The notes beneath the pieces were generated by a model. It was not told where the DNA came from. It was given only the letters and a program-made list of their open reading frames with translations, and made no database searches. DNA of 12,212 bases from Solirubrobacterales bacterium. Its GTDB lineage: Bacteria; Actinomycetota; Thermoleophilia; Solirubrobacterales; 70-9. The DNA lies in the NCBI GenBank assembly GCA_030152505.1, contig JASLJO010000267.1, positions 1 to 12,212 on the forward strand, in the 5' to 3' direction. Made by a program: the position numbers and the translations under genes. Below, one piece after another: positions 6,801 through 12,212 of this stretch; within the stretch, counting starts at the first letter, position 1; each line of letters starts with the position of its first letter.

Positions 6801-7476
6801 CTACAGCGCTTCCGACGAAGAGCTCGTCTGCGTCAGCTGCAATCCGACGAACGTCCCGCCGAACGATCTTCCCAGGCTGGGGACTCTCGGCAGTTTCCTC
6901 GGCAAAGCAACCGGTGCCTCTTTGCCGCGCAACATCTCGGCCGACGGCAACCGGGTCTTTTTCGAAAGCAGCGAAGCCTTGATCCTTGGCGACACCAACG
7001 GTGTTACTGACGTCTATGAGTGGGAGGCGAAGGGAACGGGAAGCTGTGAATCGGAAAGCCCGAACGGCGGCTGCCTCTACCTGATTTCCAGCGGCACTGA
7101 TCCTGTGCCTTCGCAGTTCCTCGACGCCTCGGCGAACGGAGATCACGTCTTCTTCTTCACCGAACAGCAGCTGGTGCCCGCCGACAAGGATTCGCTCGTC
7201 GACGTCTATGACGCCGGGGTCGGCGCGGGGCTGGCGGCCCAGCACCCCCTGTCTCCGCCGACCTGCGCCAGCAGCGCCTGTCAGGCAAACCCGACTCTGC
7301 CACCGGATCAGACTCCGGCGAGCGCAACCTTTTCCGGCCCGGGCAACGCCCACAAGGGCGCCAGTGCCCGCAAGTGTCCCAAGGGCAAGCGCAAGGTGCG
7401 GCGCAAGGGCAAGGTCCGTTGCCAGAAGGCGCATAAACAGCACAAACGTCACAACAACCGCGGAGGTGCGAAGTGA
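3868..7476 (+). CDS. Giant secreted double-propeller protein with two FN3-like domains and a basic Cys-containing tail
   Basis: Function unknown; an exported surface or wall-associated protein of 1202 aa. Seen: a long basic N-region and signal peptide (hydrophobic 28-44, cleavage near 49); an NHL-type propeller at about 70-311 with repeated G-I-A-x-D/L-Y-V strands (for example VDSSGNVYVAEA, FDSEDNLYVGN, VNEATEELYVSD); two FN3-like domains at about 318-425 and 430-527, each with INPK near the start and Y-H-x-R-x-V-A-T-N near the end; a Cys-bounded linker with CPND (537) and LPDCRAYE (550-557); and a PD40/TolB-like propeller at about 579-1120 with nine copies of an S-x-D-G-x-x-V-x-F strand. It ends in KC (1170), C1185 and a K/R/H-rich tail to 1202. 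There is no LPXTG anchor or transmembrane helix at the C-terminus. Its stop overlaps the start of the next gene. NHL and PD40 domains usually bind proteins or glycans; no catalytic motif is visible. Confidence 0.9.
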   Translation: MRSHPKASSLGSNLGRGKSRRPFRRSGALAALLVALTAAACLLPVSASAVELRTVTESFGPDGTSGSTFGFPGALGFDQGNKHLYALEGGEIHGFDASTAGSHTPLGGNFPLSTGFAGEFNGIAADPTSHHFYYATPEENTLYGYDQSGAALSGFPIGGQNYSCGTAVDSSGNVYVAEANEGTVREYSPAGALVETHTIGGEPCHLAFDSEDNLYVGNYYGATKKYTASSGYTSSTTIDPEFTSAMTVDKATGEVFVIHYNYIQVWDTEGEFLYELKGEPFGREFSAIAVNEATEELYVSDYGHAQIDVYSKPASLPKLSTEGADGVSATGATVHGTINPKEEPVEDCHFEVIPAAQFNATKYANVTAAQEFPCVPAAGSIPVDANPHPVSASVTGLSPATLYHYRLVATNPIGEAEGNDRTFTTGPVAPLLEGQSAEAVGTTEATVAARINPKGGQTTYHVEYGTTNAYGQTTPESAPFGFPTDNSKHPVSVHIGGLQPGTAYHFRFVATNEAGGGEGADTTFATYLATSPTFAPCPNDQFRTGLGAHLPDCRAYEQATPTDKHGSNAQGSIGSNVASASGNHLTFFANGGLPTTGGLSSLVPFIASRGPAGWSTDGLLPPTQPGRIGEVLGSDDDLSVFLVSGDGPGNVGTGLYLRDSDTAAFQPGPVGSQVFVSPRLGGFADDTSHYIFTVIDQLLPSAAPGKPNLYDVDHGALTLVDRIPSGLATSCDDESGPTCVVPPEGTERGPLPSISRDGSRVVFGTGPSSGGQIYLREDGARTTRISASQRTTPDPNGQRPTVLYSVTADGSKAFFTSCEKLTDDSTAVSNGENKCDEREPFKQGNDLYSYDAESGELTDLTVDTNAGDLLGAGVERVLGVSTDGSYVYFVARGGLAPGATSHNCRGIADPYCNLYVYHDGVTTFISKLRTDDHGAGTDPDGVRVAADGSVLLFRSYLSLTGFDTTGSCGGGACAQFYRYSASDEELVCVSCNPTNVPPNDLPRLGTLGSFLGKATGASLPRNISADGNRVFFESSEALILGDTNGVTDVYEWEAKGTGSCESESPNGGCLYLISSGTDPVPSQFLDASANGDHVFFFTEQQLVPADKDSLVDVYDAGVGAGLAAQHPLSPPTCASSACQANPTLPPDQTPASATFSGPGNAHKGASARKCPKGKRKVRRKGKVRCQKAHKQHKRHNNRGGAK
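7462..7467 (+). promoter_or_regulatory. Shine-Dalgarno of the coupled second gene
   Basis: GGAGGT, 5 bases before GTG 7473, inside the last codons of the preceding gene. The GTG start and TGA stop overlap as GTGA (7473-7476), the usual arrangement for translational coupling. Confidence 0.75.
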
Positions 7477-10400
7477 TTTCGGCAAAGCGAGTGCTCTTCG
7501 GATCGCGGCTGCGCCGTGCCTTTCTCACGCTTGCCCTGATTGCGCTTCCCGTCCTGTGCCTGCCGGTGACGGCGCCGGCGGCGCCGGCGGGGGCGGCCTG
7601 GAAGATCTCTACTCAGATCCTCTCGCCCACCAACCTTCCCCCGGGCAGTAGCGGCGAAAGCGTCTATGCGCTCGTCGCCACCAACGTCGGCTCCCAGGCC
7701 ACCGACGGCACCCCGTTCACGATCACCGACGAACTCCCCGAAGGCCTCACCCTCAACCCGGATCCGGTTGGATTCGGACCGTTCTTCCACATGTTCAACG
7801 ACGCCGAACAAAATGAAGCTGAATCGGGCTTCAGCTGCAACATCACCTCGATCACCTGCACCGGCGCCACCAAAATCCACCCGGGCCAGGAGCTCTACGT
7901 GCAGCTGCCGGTAGACGTCGCCCCCGACGCGCCACCGACGGTGACCAACCGGGTGACGATCGCGGGTGGCGGCGCCGTCGGCGACACCGACAGCGTGCAG
8001 AGCAAGGTCAGCACCGAACCCGTCGCCTTCGGCCTCGAGACCTTCGAAAGCGCGCTCCTCGATGCCGGCGCCGGTGCGGAGACCCGCGCCGGCGCTCATC
8101 CCTACCAGCTGCGGATCGGTGCTCAGTTTACCCTGGAAGCGGAAGGCACCCCCGCCGAGAACCCGAAGAACATCGTCGCCGACCTTCCCGCCGGGCTGAT
8201 CGTCAACGCCGAAGCTACGCCGGTGCGCTGCACCGAGGCCGAGTTGGTCAGCTCGGTCGAAGGAAAAAACCCCTGTCCCGATGCCTCCGCGATCGGCCTC
8301 GTCCACATCACCTCGAATGCGGTGGTGGGTTTTGCCACGCCGAGCCTGACCGCCCCTCTCTACAACATGGTGCCGACCCAGGGCGCCCCGGCGGTATTCG
8401 GCTTCGACGCGGGCGGCTTCGGCATCTTCATCCACCTCTTCGGAAAGGTGCGCAGCGACGGCGACTATGGCCTCAGCTCCGAAACGCTCGACACCCCTCA
8501 ATTCGGCAGCGTCTCGGGCGTCAGGGTCGATCTCTGGGGCGACCCCTCAGACCCAAGCCACGACAAAAGGCGGGGGATCTGCGGGTTCAAGGGATTTTCT
8601 CACCTAACCTGCCCGGCCCCGCCGAGCAAAGTCTCCCTGCTGACGATGCCGAGCGCCTGCTCAGGGCCGCTCGAGATCACGTTCACCACCAACTCCTGGC
8701 AGAACCCCGGCAACTACATCACTACCGGCACCGAAACGAAGGACGCCGTCGGTAACCCCGTAGGGGTGAACGGCTGCGAGAAGCTCAGCTTCAGCCCGAG
8801 GACCGAAACCCAGCTCTCGACCAACCAGGGCGAGACCGGAACGGCACTTGACCTGAACGTCGACTTTCCCAACAACGGGTTGGGGAACCCGACCTCGATC
8901 AACGAATCCTTGGCCGAAAAGGCCGTCGTCACCCTGCCCGAAGGCGTGACCATCAACCCTTCGGTGGGCGAAGGCCTCGGTTTCTGCACGCCGGCTCAGT
9001 ACGCCAAGGAGACGGTCGATTCGATTGATGGCGAGGGTTGCCCGGGGGACTCAAAGGTCGGCACCGTCCACGTAGACACGCCGCTTCTGCGCGAGGGAAT
9101 CGACGGCTCGGTCTACCTCGCCCAGCAGGACGACCCGACGACGAGCGAACCAGGAGCGGAGAACCCCTTCGACACCGACATCGCCCTCTACATGGTGTTG
9201 CGCAACTCGATCCGCGGCGTCCTCGTCAAGAAGCCGATCAAAGTCATCGCCGACCCGGTAACGGGACAGTTGGTGGCGACGCTCGAAGGCGTCCCCCAGC
9301 TGCCCTTCAACCACTTCAACTTCCACTTCAAGGAAGGGGCGAGGGCGGCCTTGATCTCACCGGTCGCCTGCGGCGAGTACACGACGGTCTCGAAGTTCTA
9401 TCCCTCCTCTGACCCCACGCATCCAAAGACGGTCGAATCGGACTTCGAAATCACCAAAGGAGTAAACGGCGGACCCTGCCCGCCGGGGGGAGTGCCGCCC
9501 TTCCACCCCGACTTCCAGGCCGGCTCGATCAACAACAACGCCAAGGCCTACAGCCCCTTCAACATGCGGCTCGACAGGCACGACGGCGAACAGGACATGA
9601 CCATGTTCTCCTCGGTGCTGCCGCCAGGGGTATTGGGCAAGTTGGCGGGCGTGAGCAAATGCTCTGAGGCGGATATCGCCTCGGCGAGGACGAGGACCGG
9701 CCGCCAGGAGAAGGCCAGCCCCTCCTGTCCCGCCAACTCGCTGATCGGCCACACGATCGCGGGAGCGGGAGTCGGGGACTCCCTGACCTTCGTCCCCGGC
9801 TACCTCTATTTGGGGGGCCCATACAACGGCGATCCCTTGAGCGTCGTCTCGATCACCCCGGCACTGGCCGGTCCCTTCGACGCGGGAACCGTCGTCGTCA
9901 GAGAGGCATTGACCCTCGACCCCGAGACCGCCGAAGTCATCGTCGACGGCAAGAACTCAGACCCAATCCCCCACATCCTCAAAGGGATCGTCTTGAAAGT
10001 CAGGGAGCTGAGGGTCCATGTGGATCGGCCCGACTTCATTCTCAACCCGACCTCGTGCGATCCGAGCTCGACCAAGGCGACCCTCTTCGGCGCCTTCCAG
10101 AACGTCTTCGATCCATCCGATGACGTCCCGGTGGGACTGGGGACCCGCTACCAGGCTGCGAGCTGCGCATCGCTCCCCTTCAAGCCGAAGCTCAGCCTCG
10201 AGCTGCATGGAGGGACGAAGCGGGGCGACCACCCGGCGTTGAAAGCGGTCGTCAACGCGAGGCCCGCCGACGCCAACATCGGCAAAGCCGTCGTCACCCT
10301 GCCGAAATCGGCATTCCTCGACCAGGCCCACATCCGCACGATCTGCACCAGGGTCCAGTACGCCGCAAACGGTGGTTCGGGCGGAGGTTGTCCGAAAGCG

Positions 10401-10802
10401 GCCCAGTACGGCTACGCGAGGGCCTTCACGCCGCTTCTGGATGAGCCTGTGGAGGGTCCGGTCTACCTCCGCTCCTCAAACCACAAGCTGCCCGACCTGG
10501 TCGCCGCCCTGCACGGGCTTGTCAACGTCGACATCGTCGGCCGCATCGATTCCTTCAAGGGAGGGATCCGCAGCTCCTTCGAAACCGTCCCCGACGCTCC
10601 GGTTTCCAAATTCGTCCTCAACATGCAGGGCGGCAAAAAGGGACTGGTCGTCAACAGCCGCAACCTCTGCAGCTCGAAGTCGAGGGCGATCGCCGATTTC
10701 ACCGGGCAGAACGGGGCACCCTTGGAATTCAACCCCGTGGTCAAGCCGAGCTGTGGGAAGGCGAAGAAGCACAGGCGGCATCGGCAGCGCGGGCGGGGGT
10801 AG
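7473..10802 (+). CDS. Giant secreted protein with DUF11-like domain and four four-cysteine repeat modules
   Basis: Function unknown; 1109 aa, exported. Seen: a basic N-region and signal peptide (hydrophobic 17-37, Ala-rich cleavage zone near 41); a DUF11-like domain at about 43-180 (A-T-N-V-G, then ITDELPEGL); then four modules of about 230-250 residues. Each module begins with a strand and an LP-x-G motif (Pro239, 489, 717, 944). A first Cys pair follows (253/268, 505/523, 730/752, 958/973) with a downstream I/V-G, then a G-x-x-Y segment. A second, wider pair ends the module (396/435, 633/669, 862/898, 1066/1094). The protein ends right after the last Cys in a K/R/H-rich tail. No catalytic motif and no LPXTG are present. 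I recognise this as a type of large secreted protein common in Thermoleophilia, without a known job. It is coupled to the preceding gene, so the two are probably made in fixed proportion. Confidence 0.88.
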   Translation: MISAKRVLFGSRLRRAFLTLALIALPVLCLPVTAPAAPAGAAWKISTQILSPTNLPPGSSGESVYALVATNVGSQATDGTPFTITDELPEGLTLNPDPVGFGPFFHMFNDAEQNEAESGFSCNITSITCTGATKIHPGQELYVQLPVDVAPDAPPTVTNRVTIAGGGAVGDTDSVQSKVSTEPVAFGLETFESALLDAGAGAETRAGAHPYQLRIGAQFTLEAEGTPAENPKNIVADLPAGLIVNAEATPVRCTEAELVSSVEGKNPCPDASAIGLVHITSNAVVGFATPSLTAPLYNMVPTQGAPAVFGFDAGGFGIFIHLFGKVRSDGDYGLSSETLDTPQFGSVSGVRVDLWGDPSDPSHDKRRGICGFKGFSHLTCPAPPSKVSLLTMPSACSGPLEITFTTNSWQNPGNYITTGTETKDAVGNPVGVNGCEKLSFSPRTETQLSTNQGETGTALDLNVDFPNNGLGNPTSINESLAEKAVVTLPEGVTINPSVGEGLGFCTPAQYAKETVDSIDGEGCPGDSKVGTVHVDTPLLREGIDGSVYLAQQDDPTTSEPGAENPFDTDIALYMVLRNSIRGVLVKKPIKVIADPVTGQLVATLEGVPQLPFNHFNFHFKEGARAALISPVACGEYTTVSKFYPSSDPTHPKTVESDFEITKGVNGGPCPPGGVPPFHPDFQAGSINNNAKAYSPFNMRLDRHDGEQDMTMFSSVLPPGVLGKLAGVSKCSEADIASARTRTGRQEKASPSCPANSLIGHTIAGAGVGDSLTFVPGYLYLGGPYNGDPLSVVSITPALAGPFDAGTVVVREALTLDPETAEVIVDGKNSDPIPHILKGIVLKVRELRVHVDRPDFILNPTSCDPSSTKATLFGAFQNVFDPSDDVPVGLGTRYQAASCASLPFKPKLSLELHGGTKRGDHPALKAVVNARPADANIGKAVVTLPKSAFLDQAHIRTICTRVQYAANGGSGGGCPKAAQYGYARAFTPLLDEPVEGPVYLRSSNHKLPDLVAALHGLVNVDIVGRIDSFKGGIRSSFETVPDAPVSKFVLNMQGGKKGLVVNSRNLCSSKSRAIADFTGQNGAPLEFNPVVKPSCGKAKKHRRHRQRGRG

Positions 10803-10847
10803 CGCCGCGTCTCGCCGGGCGGCAAGCTCGATCTAGAACATCCGACA

Positions 10848-10881
10848 AAACGGCCCGCCTCCGCGCGGGCCGTTTGTCTTT
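10848..10881. terminator. Bidirectional intrinsic terminator
   Basis: An 11-bp perfect stem AAACGGCCCGC (10848-10858) / GCGGGCCGTTT (10865-10875) with a 6-base loop, followed on the plus strand by GTCTTTCC; read on the minus strand it ends in TTTTGTC. It closes the giant-protein operon from the left and the tRNA transcript from the right. Confidence 0.88.
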
Positions 10882-10888
10882 CCAGCAA

Positions 10889-10962
<74 letters not shown>

Positions 10963-11297
10963 CGGTTCAGCCAATCGTAGAGCTAACGGGCAGTCGCATC
11001 GAGACTGCTCCCACCTCGGCCGAGGCATCCGTCGGCTGCTTGCCGTCGGCCCTTCACATGAGGAGGGCGTAGTAACGATACGGCTCACTCACTGTATAGA
11101 TACACATAGAGTTGATTTGTGTACCAGTTCGGTTCTCCACTGTTAAGTGTCGGAAAAGGCTGTTCTGAACACTTGCGTGAGCGTGCAGTCGAGGGAAACT
11201 AGGCACAACCGTCATGGCTTGAATCGGGCTGGGCGGCGGTCCCCGGTTGGGCAACAGGGGGCTCAATCAAACGCTAGACAGGGGAGATGTTCCACCG
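10963..11297. other. Intergenic region between tRNA-Arg and the collagen-like gene
   Basis: No protein gene is supported in these 335 bases. The left part is GC-rich and has a GCAGTC/GACTGC hairpin (10990-10995 with 11003-11008), a perfect 12-base palindrome CCTCGGCCGAGG (11014-11025) and a repeated CCGTCGGC (11029-11036 and 11043-11050). From about 11066 to 11150 the base composition becomes AT-rich; this stretch probably contains the rightward promoter, although no clear -35/-10 pair stands out. The last part leads into the Shine-Dalgarno-like AGGGGAG (11280-11286). Confidence 0.45.
11093..11123. promoter_or_regulatory. Overlapping short palindromes, possible operator
   Basis: TGTAT-AG-ATACA (11093-11104) is a perfect interrupted palindrome. 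It overlaps a second pair, TACACA (11101-11106) with TGTGTA (11118-11123). Both lie in the AT-rich stretch upstream of the collagen-like gene, where a repressor or activator site would be expected. The function is inferred from position only. Confidence 0.3.
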
Positions 11298-11921
11298 ATG
11301 CTGAATGCGATCCGCAGGAATCTGAACCTGCCCACCGCGATTGCGGTCGTGGCGCTCGTCTTTGCAATGACCGGTGGCGCGTATGCCGCCAAGAGCTATG
11401 TCACCGGACCCGCAAAGGCGTCCAAGCAAGCTAAGAAGGCTCCGCGTGGTCCCAGGGGACCGAGAGGGAAGCGAGGGCCCCAGGGTCTCAAGGGTGCAAC
11501 CGGGCCGAAGGGCGATACGGGACCGCAGGGGCCGAAGGGCAATCCTGGCGATCCCTGGACGGCAGGCGGGGTCCTGCCCAGTGGCAAGTCGCTCGGTGGC
11601 ACCTGGCTCGCCGGAGTCGGGCCTGAAGTGGCCTTCGGCAAAGGTGCGGGTGGGGCGTCGATCTCATTCAACATACCGCTGCCGAGCGCCCCTGAAATCA
11701 TCATCGTGAAAAAAGGGAAAGAAGGCGAAGAACACGCTGCGGAGTGTCCTGGAAGCCTCGGGGTACCGCTGGCGGCACCGGGCAAGCTCTGCCTCTACAC
11801 GGTGGCGGAAGCCGGCCTGGAACTCCAATCGGCTGTTCCGACTCCGGTCGGAGCGCTGTTCAGCTACACCGGCACCCCAGGTGCCGGCGAAGCCGGTACC
11901 TGGGCAGTTACTGCCCCGTAG
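11298..11921 (+). CDS. Short collagen-like surface protein
   Basis: 207 aa. Seen: a basic start (MLNAIRRN), a hydrophobic stretch at about 11-31 ending AYAA (signal peptide or membrane anchor of the type common in Thermoleophilia), a lysine-rich linker, then exactly twelve uninterrupted Gly-X-Y triplets (51-86) rich in P, K and R, followed by a beta-rich C-terminal domain (about 92-207) with a Cys pair (C-P-G near 153 and K-L-C near 171) and the ending TWAVTAP. Collagen-like triplets form trimers, so a trimeric stalk with a globular head on the cell surface is the likely shape. Bacterial versions lack hydroxyproline. I chose ATG 11298 because the signal sequence begins there; AGGGGAG (11280-11286) lies 11 bases upstream, a rather long spacing. 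The next gene starts 9 bases after its stop, suggesting an operon. Ligand unknown. Confidence 0.85.
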   Translation: MLNAIRRNLNLPTAIAVVALVFAMTGGAYAAKSYVTGPAKASKQAKKAPRGPRGPRGKRGPQGLKGATGPKGDTGPQGPKGNPGDPWTAGGVLPSGKSLGGTWLAGVGPEVAFGKGAGGASISFNIPLPSAPEIIIVKKGKEGEEHAAECPGSLGVPLAAPGKLCLYTVAEAGLELQSAVPTPVGALFSYTGTPGAGEAGTWAVTAP

Positions 11922-11926
11922 GTGGG
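11920..11926 (+). promoter_or_regulatory. Shine-Dalgarno of the last, partial gene
   Basis: AGGTGGG overlaps the TAG stop of the collagen-like gene and stands 4 bases before ATG 11931. It supports ATG 11931 and translational coupling. GTG 11922 is in frame but would lie inside the Shine-Dalgarno. Confidence 0.5.
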
Positions 11927-11930
11927 TTTC

Positions 11931-12212
11931 ATGGCTTCTCGCTCGCGGCCGGCCCTTGGGCCGGCCGCGAAGACCGGGTTCATCGCGCTCCTTCTCTGCG
12001 CCGCCGTCGTGGGCGCGATGTTCGCGTCACGGGCCAACGCGAACACGGGGTACGAGCTCGACTCCGCGCATCCCTCCGCACCATTGACGGGACTGCTCGC
12101 AAGGGGACTCGCGGTCAATCAGAGCAATGGAGACATCTATGTGGCGATCACGAGCACGAATCTTGCGGCGGGTGCGCGCGGCGAGGTCCTGCGCTTCAAC
12201 AGCGATCTGTCG
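11931..12212 (+). CDS. Exported propeller-like protein, N-terminal part (runs off the window)
   Basis: The frame stays open from ATG 11931 to the last base (94 codons, no stop), so the gene continues beyond the window. Seen: a basic start (MASRSRP, then A-A-K-T-G), a hydrophobic segment at 17-33 (FIALLLCAAVVGAMFAS) and an ANA cleavage site near 38, i.e. a good signal peptide. Then comes the beginning of what looks like an NHL or related propeller blade: A-R-G-L-A-V-N-Q-S-N-G-D-I-Y-V-A at about 61-76, followed by a strand ending V-L-R-F-N. This matches the N-terminal blade style of the 1202-aa protein to the left, so a second large surface protein is likely. No start codon lies between codon 1 and the hydrophobic segment, which fixes the start at 11931 (or GTG 11922). 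Its full domain set cannot be seen. Confidence 0.72.
   Translation, partial: MASRSRPALGPAAKTGFIALLLCAAVVGAMFASRANANTGYELDSAHPSAPLTGLLARGLAVNQSNGDIYVAITSTNLAAGARGEVLRFNSDLS
11943..11970. repeat. 28-bp palindrome inside the signal-peptide codons of the last gene
   Basis: TCGCGGCCGGCCC (11943-11955), TT, GGGCCGGCCGCGA (11958-11970): perfect 13-base arms around a 2-base centre, all G/C except the outermost T/A pair. It occupies codons 5-14 of the partial gene and begins 21 bases after the collagen-like stop. No T-run follows. As RNA it would form a very stable hairpin directly behind the start codon. It could reduce expression of the last gene relative to the collagen-like gene, act as a transcription pause site, or be a chance product of GC-rich coding. 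Confidence 0.75.

Noticed and set aside
5644..7485. Long open frame on the minus strand (613 codons)
   Set aside because: Antisense shadow of the 1202-aa gene, whose propeller repeats clearly mark the plus frame as coding.
7449..8501. Minus-strand open frame (350 codons) opposite the 1109-aa gene
   Set aside because: No domain, no signal or start context; the plus frame shows the repeated Cys modules.
11054..11266. Short minus-strand open frame (70 codons) in the intergenic region
   Set aside because: No Shine-Dalgarno, no domain, and the composition is unlike neighbouring genes; it overlaps the probable promoter region.

Overview
The window looks like a chromosomal segment from a GC-rich actinobacterium, most plausibly class Thermoleophilia (Solirubrobacterales or a relative). 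The grounds are GTG starts, strong GC bias at third codon positions, and a set of secreted proteins whose sequence habits I associate with that class: a CPN...LPDCRAYE linker between beta-propellers, K/R/H-rich C-terminal tails, a short collagen-like protein ending in TWAVTAP, and large secreted repeat proteins with LP-G/Cys modules. This placement rests on memory of those families, not on a search.

Left part (1-1679). Two leftward genes encode a small MscS-type channel and, 39 bases downstream, a class A penicillin-binding protein whose 3' end is cut by the window edge. Diverging from them is a rightward CPBP-family (CAAX protease-like) membrane protein. Its best-supported start (GTG 987 with GGAG upstream) lies inside the loop of a 16-bp perfect inverted repeat. 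A hairpin at 1698-1717 has its T-run on the minus strand, although no leftward gene is visible behind it.

Middle (1680-3611). A secreted L,D-transpeptidase (Ig-like region, peptidoglycan-binding-like region, YkuD catalytic domain) is followed by pyrE (orotate phosphoribosyltransferase). The 100-base gap between them contains nested inverted repeats.

Main block (3728-10881). A good sigma-70-type promoter and a strong Shine-Dalgarno lead into two very large secreted-protein genes that overlap by GTGA and are probably translationally coupled. The first (1202 aa) is an NHL-like propeller, two FN3-like domains and a PD40/TolB-like propeller. The second (1109 aa) is a DUF11-like N-terminal domain followed by four modules of about 230-250 residues, each with the same four-cysteine layout. 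Both end in a cysteine followed by a highly basic tail. A bidirectional terminator separates this operon from a leftward tRNA-Arg(CCU).

Right part (10963-12212). After an intergenic region with small palindromes come a membrane-anchored or secreted collagen-like protein with twelve Gly-X-Y triplets and, apparently in the same operon, the start of another exported propeller-like protein that runs off the window. A 28-bp palindrome sits within the first 14 codons of that last gene.

Taken together this is a cell-envelope neighbourhood: wall synthesis and crosslinking, turgor release, and large surface proteins. The most interesting candidate for an undescribed system is the coupled pair of giant surface proteins together with the adjacent collagen-like/propeller pair. 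Their function is unknown and nothing here proves a joint role.
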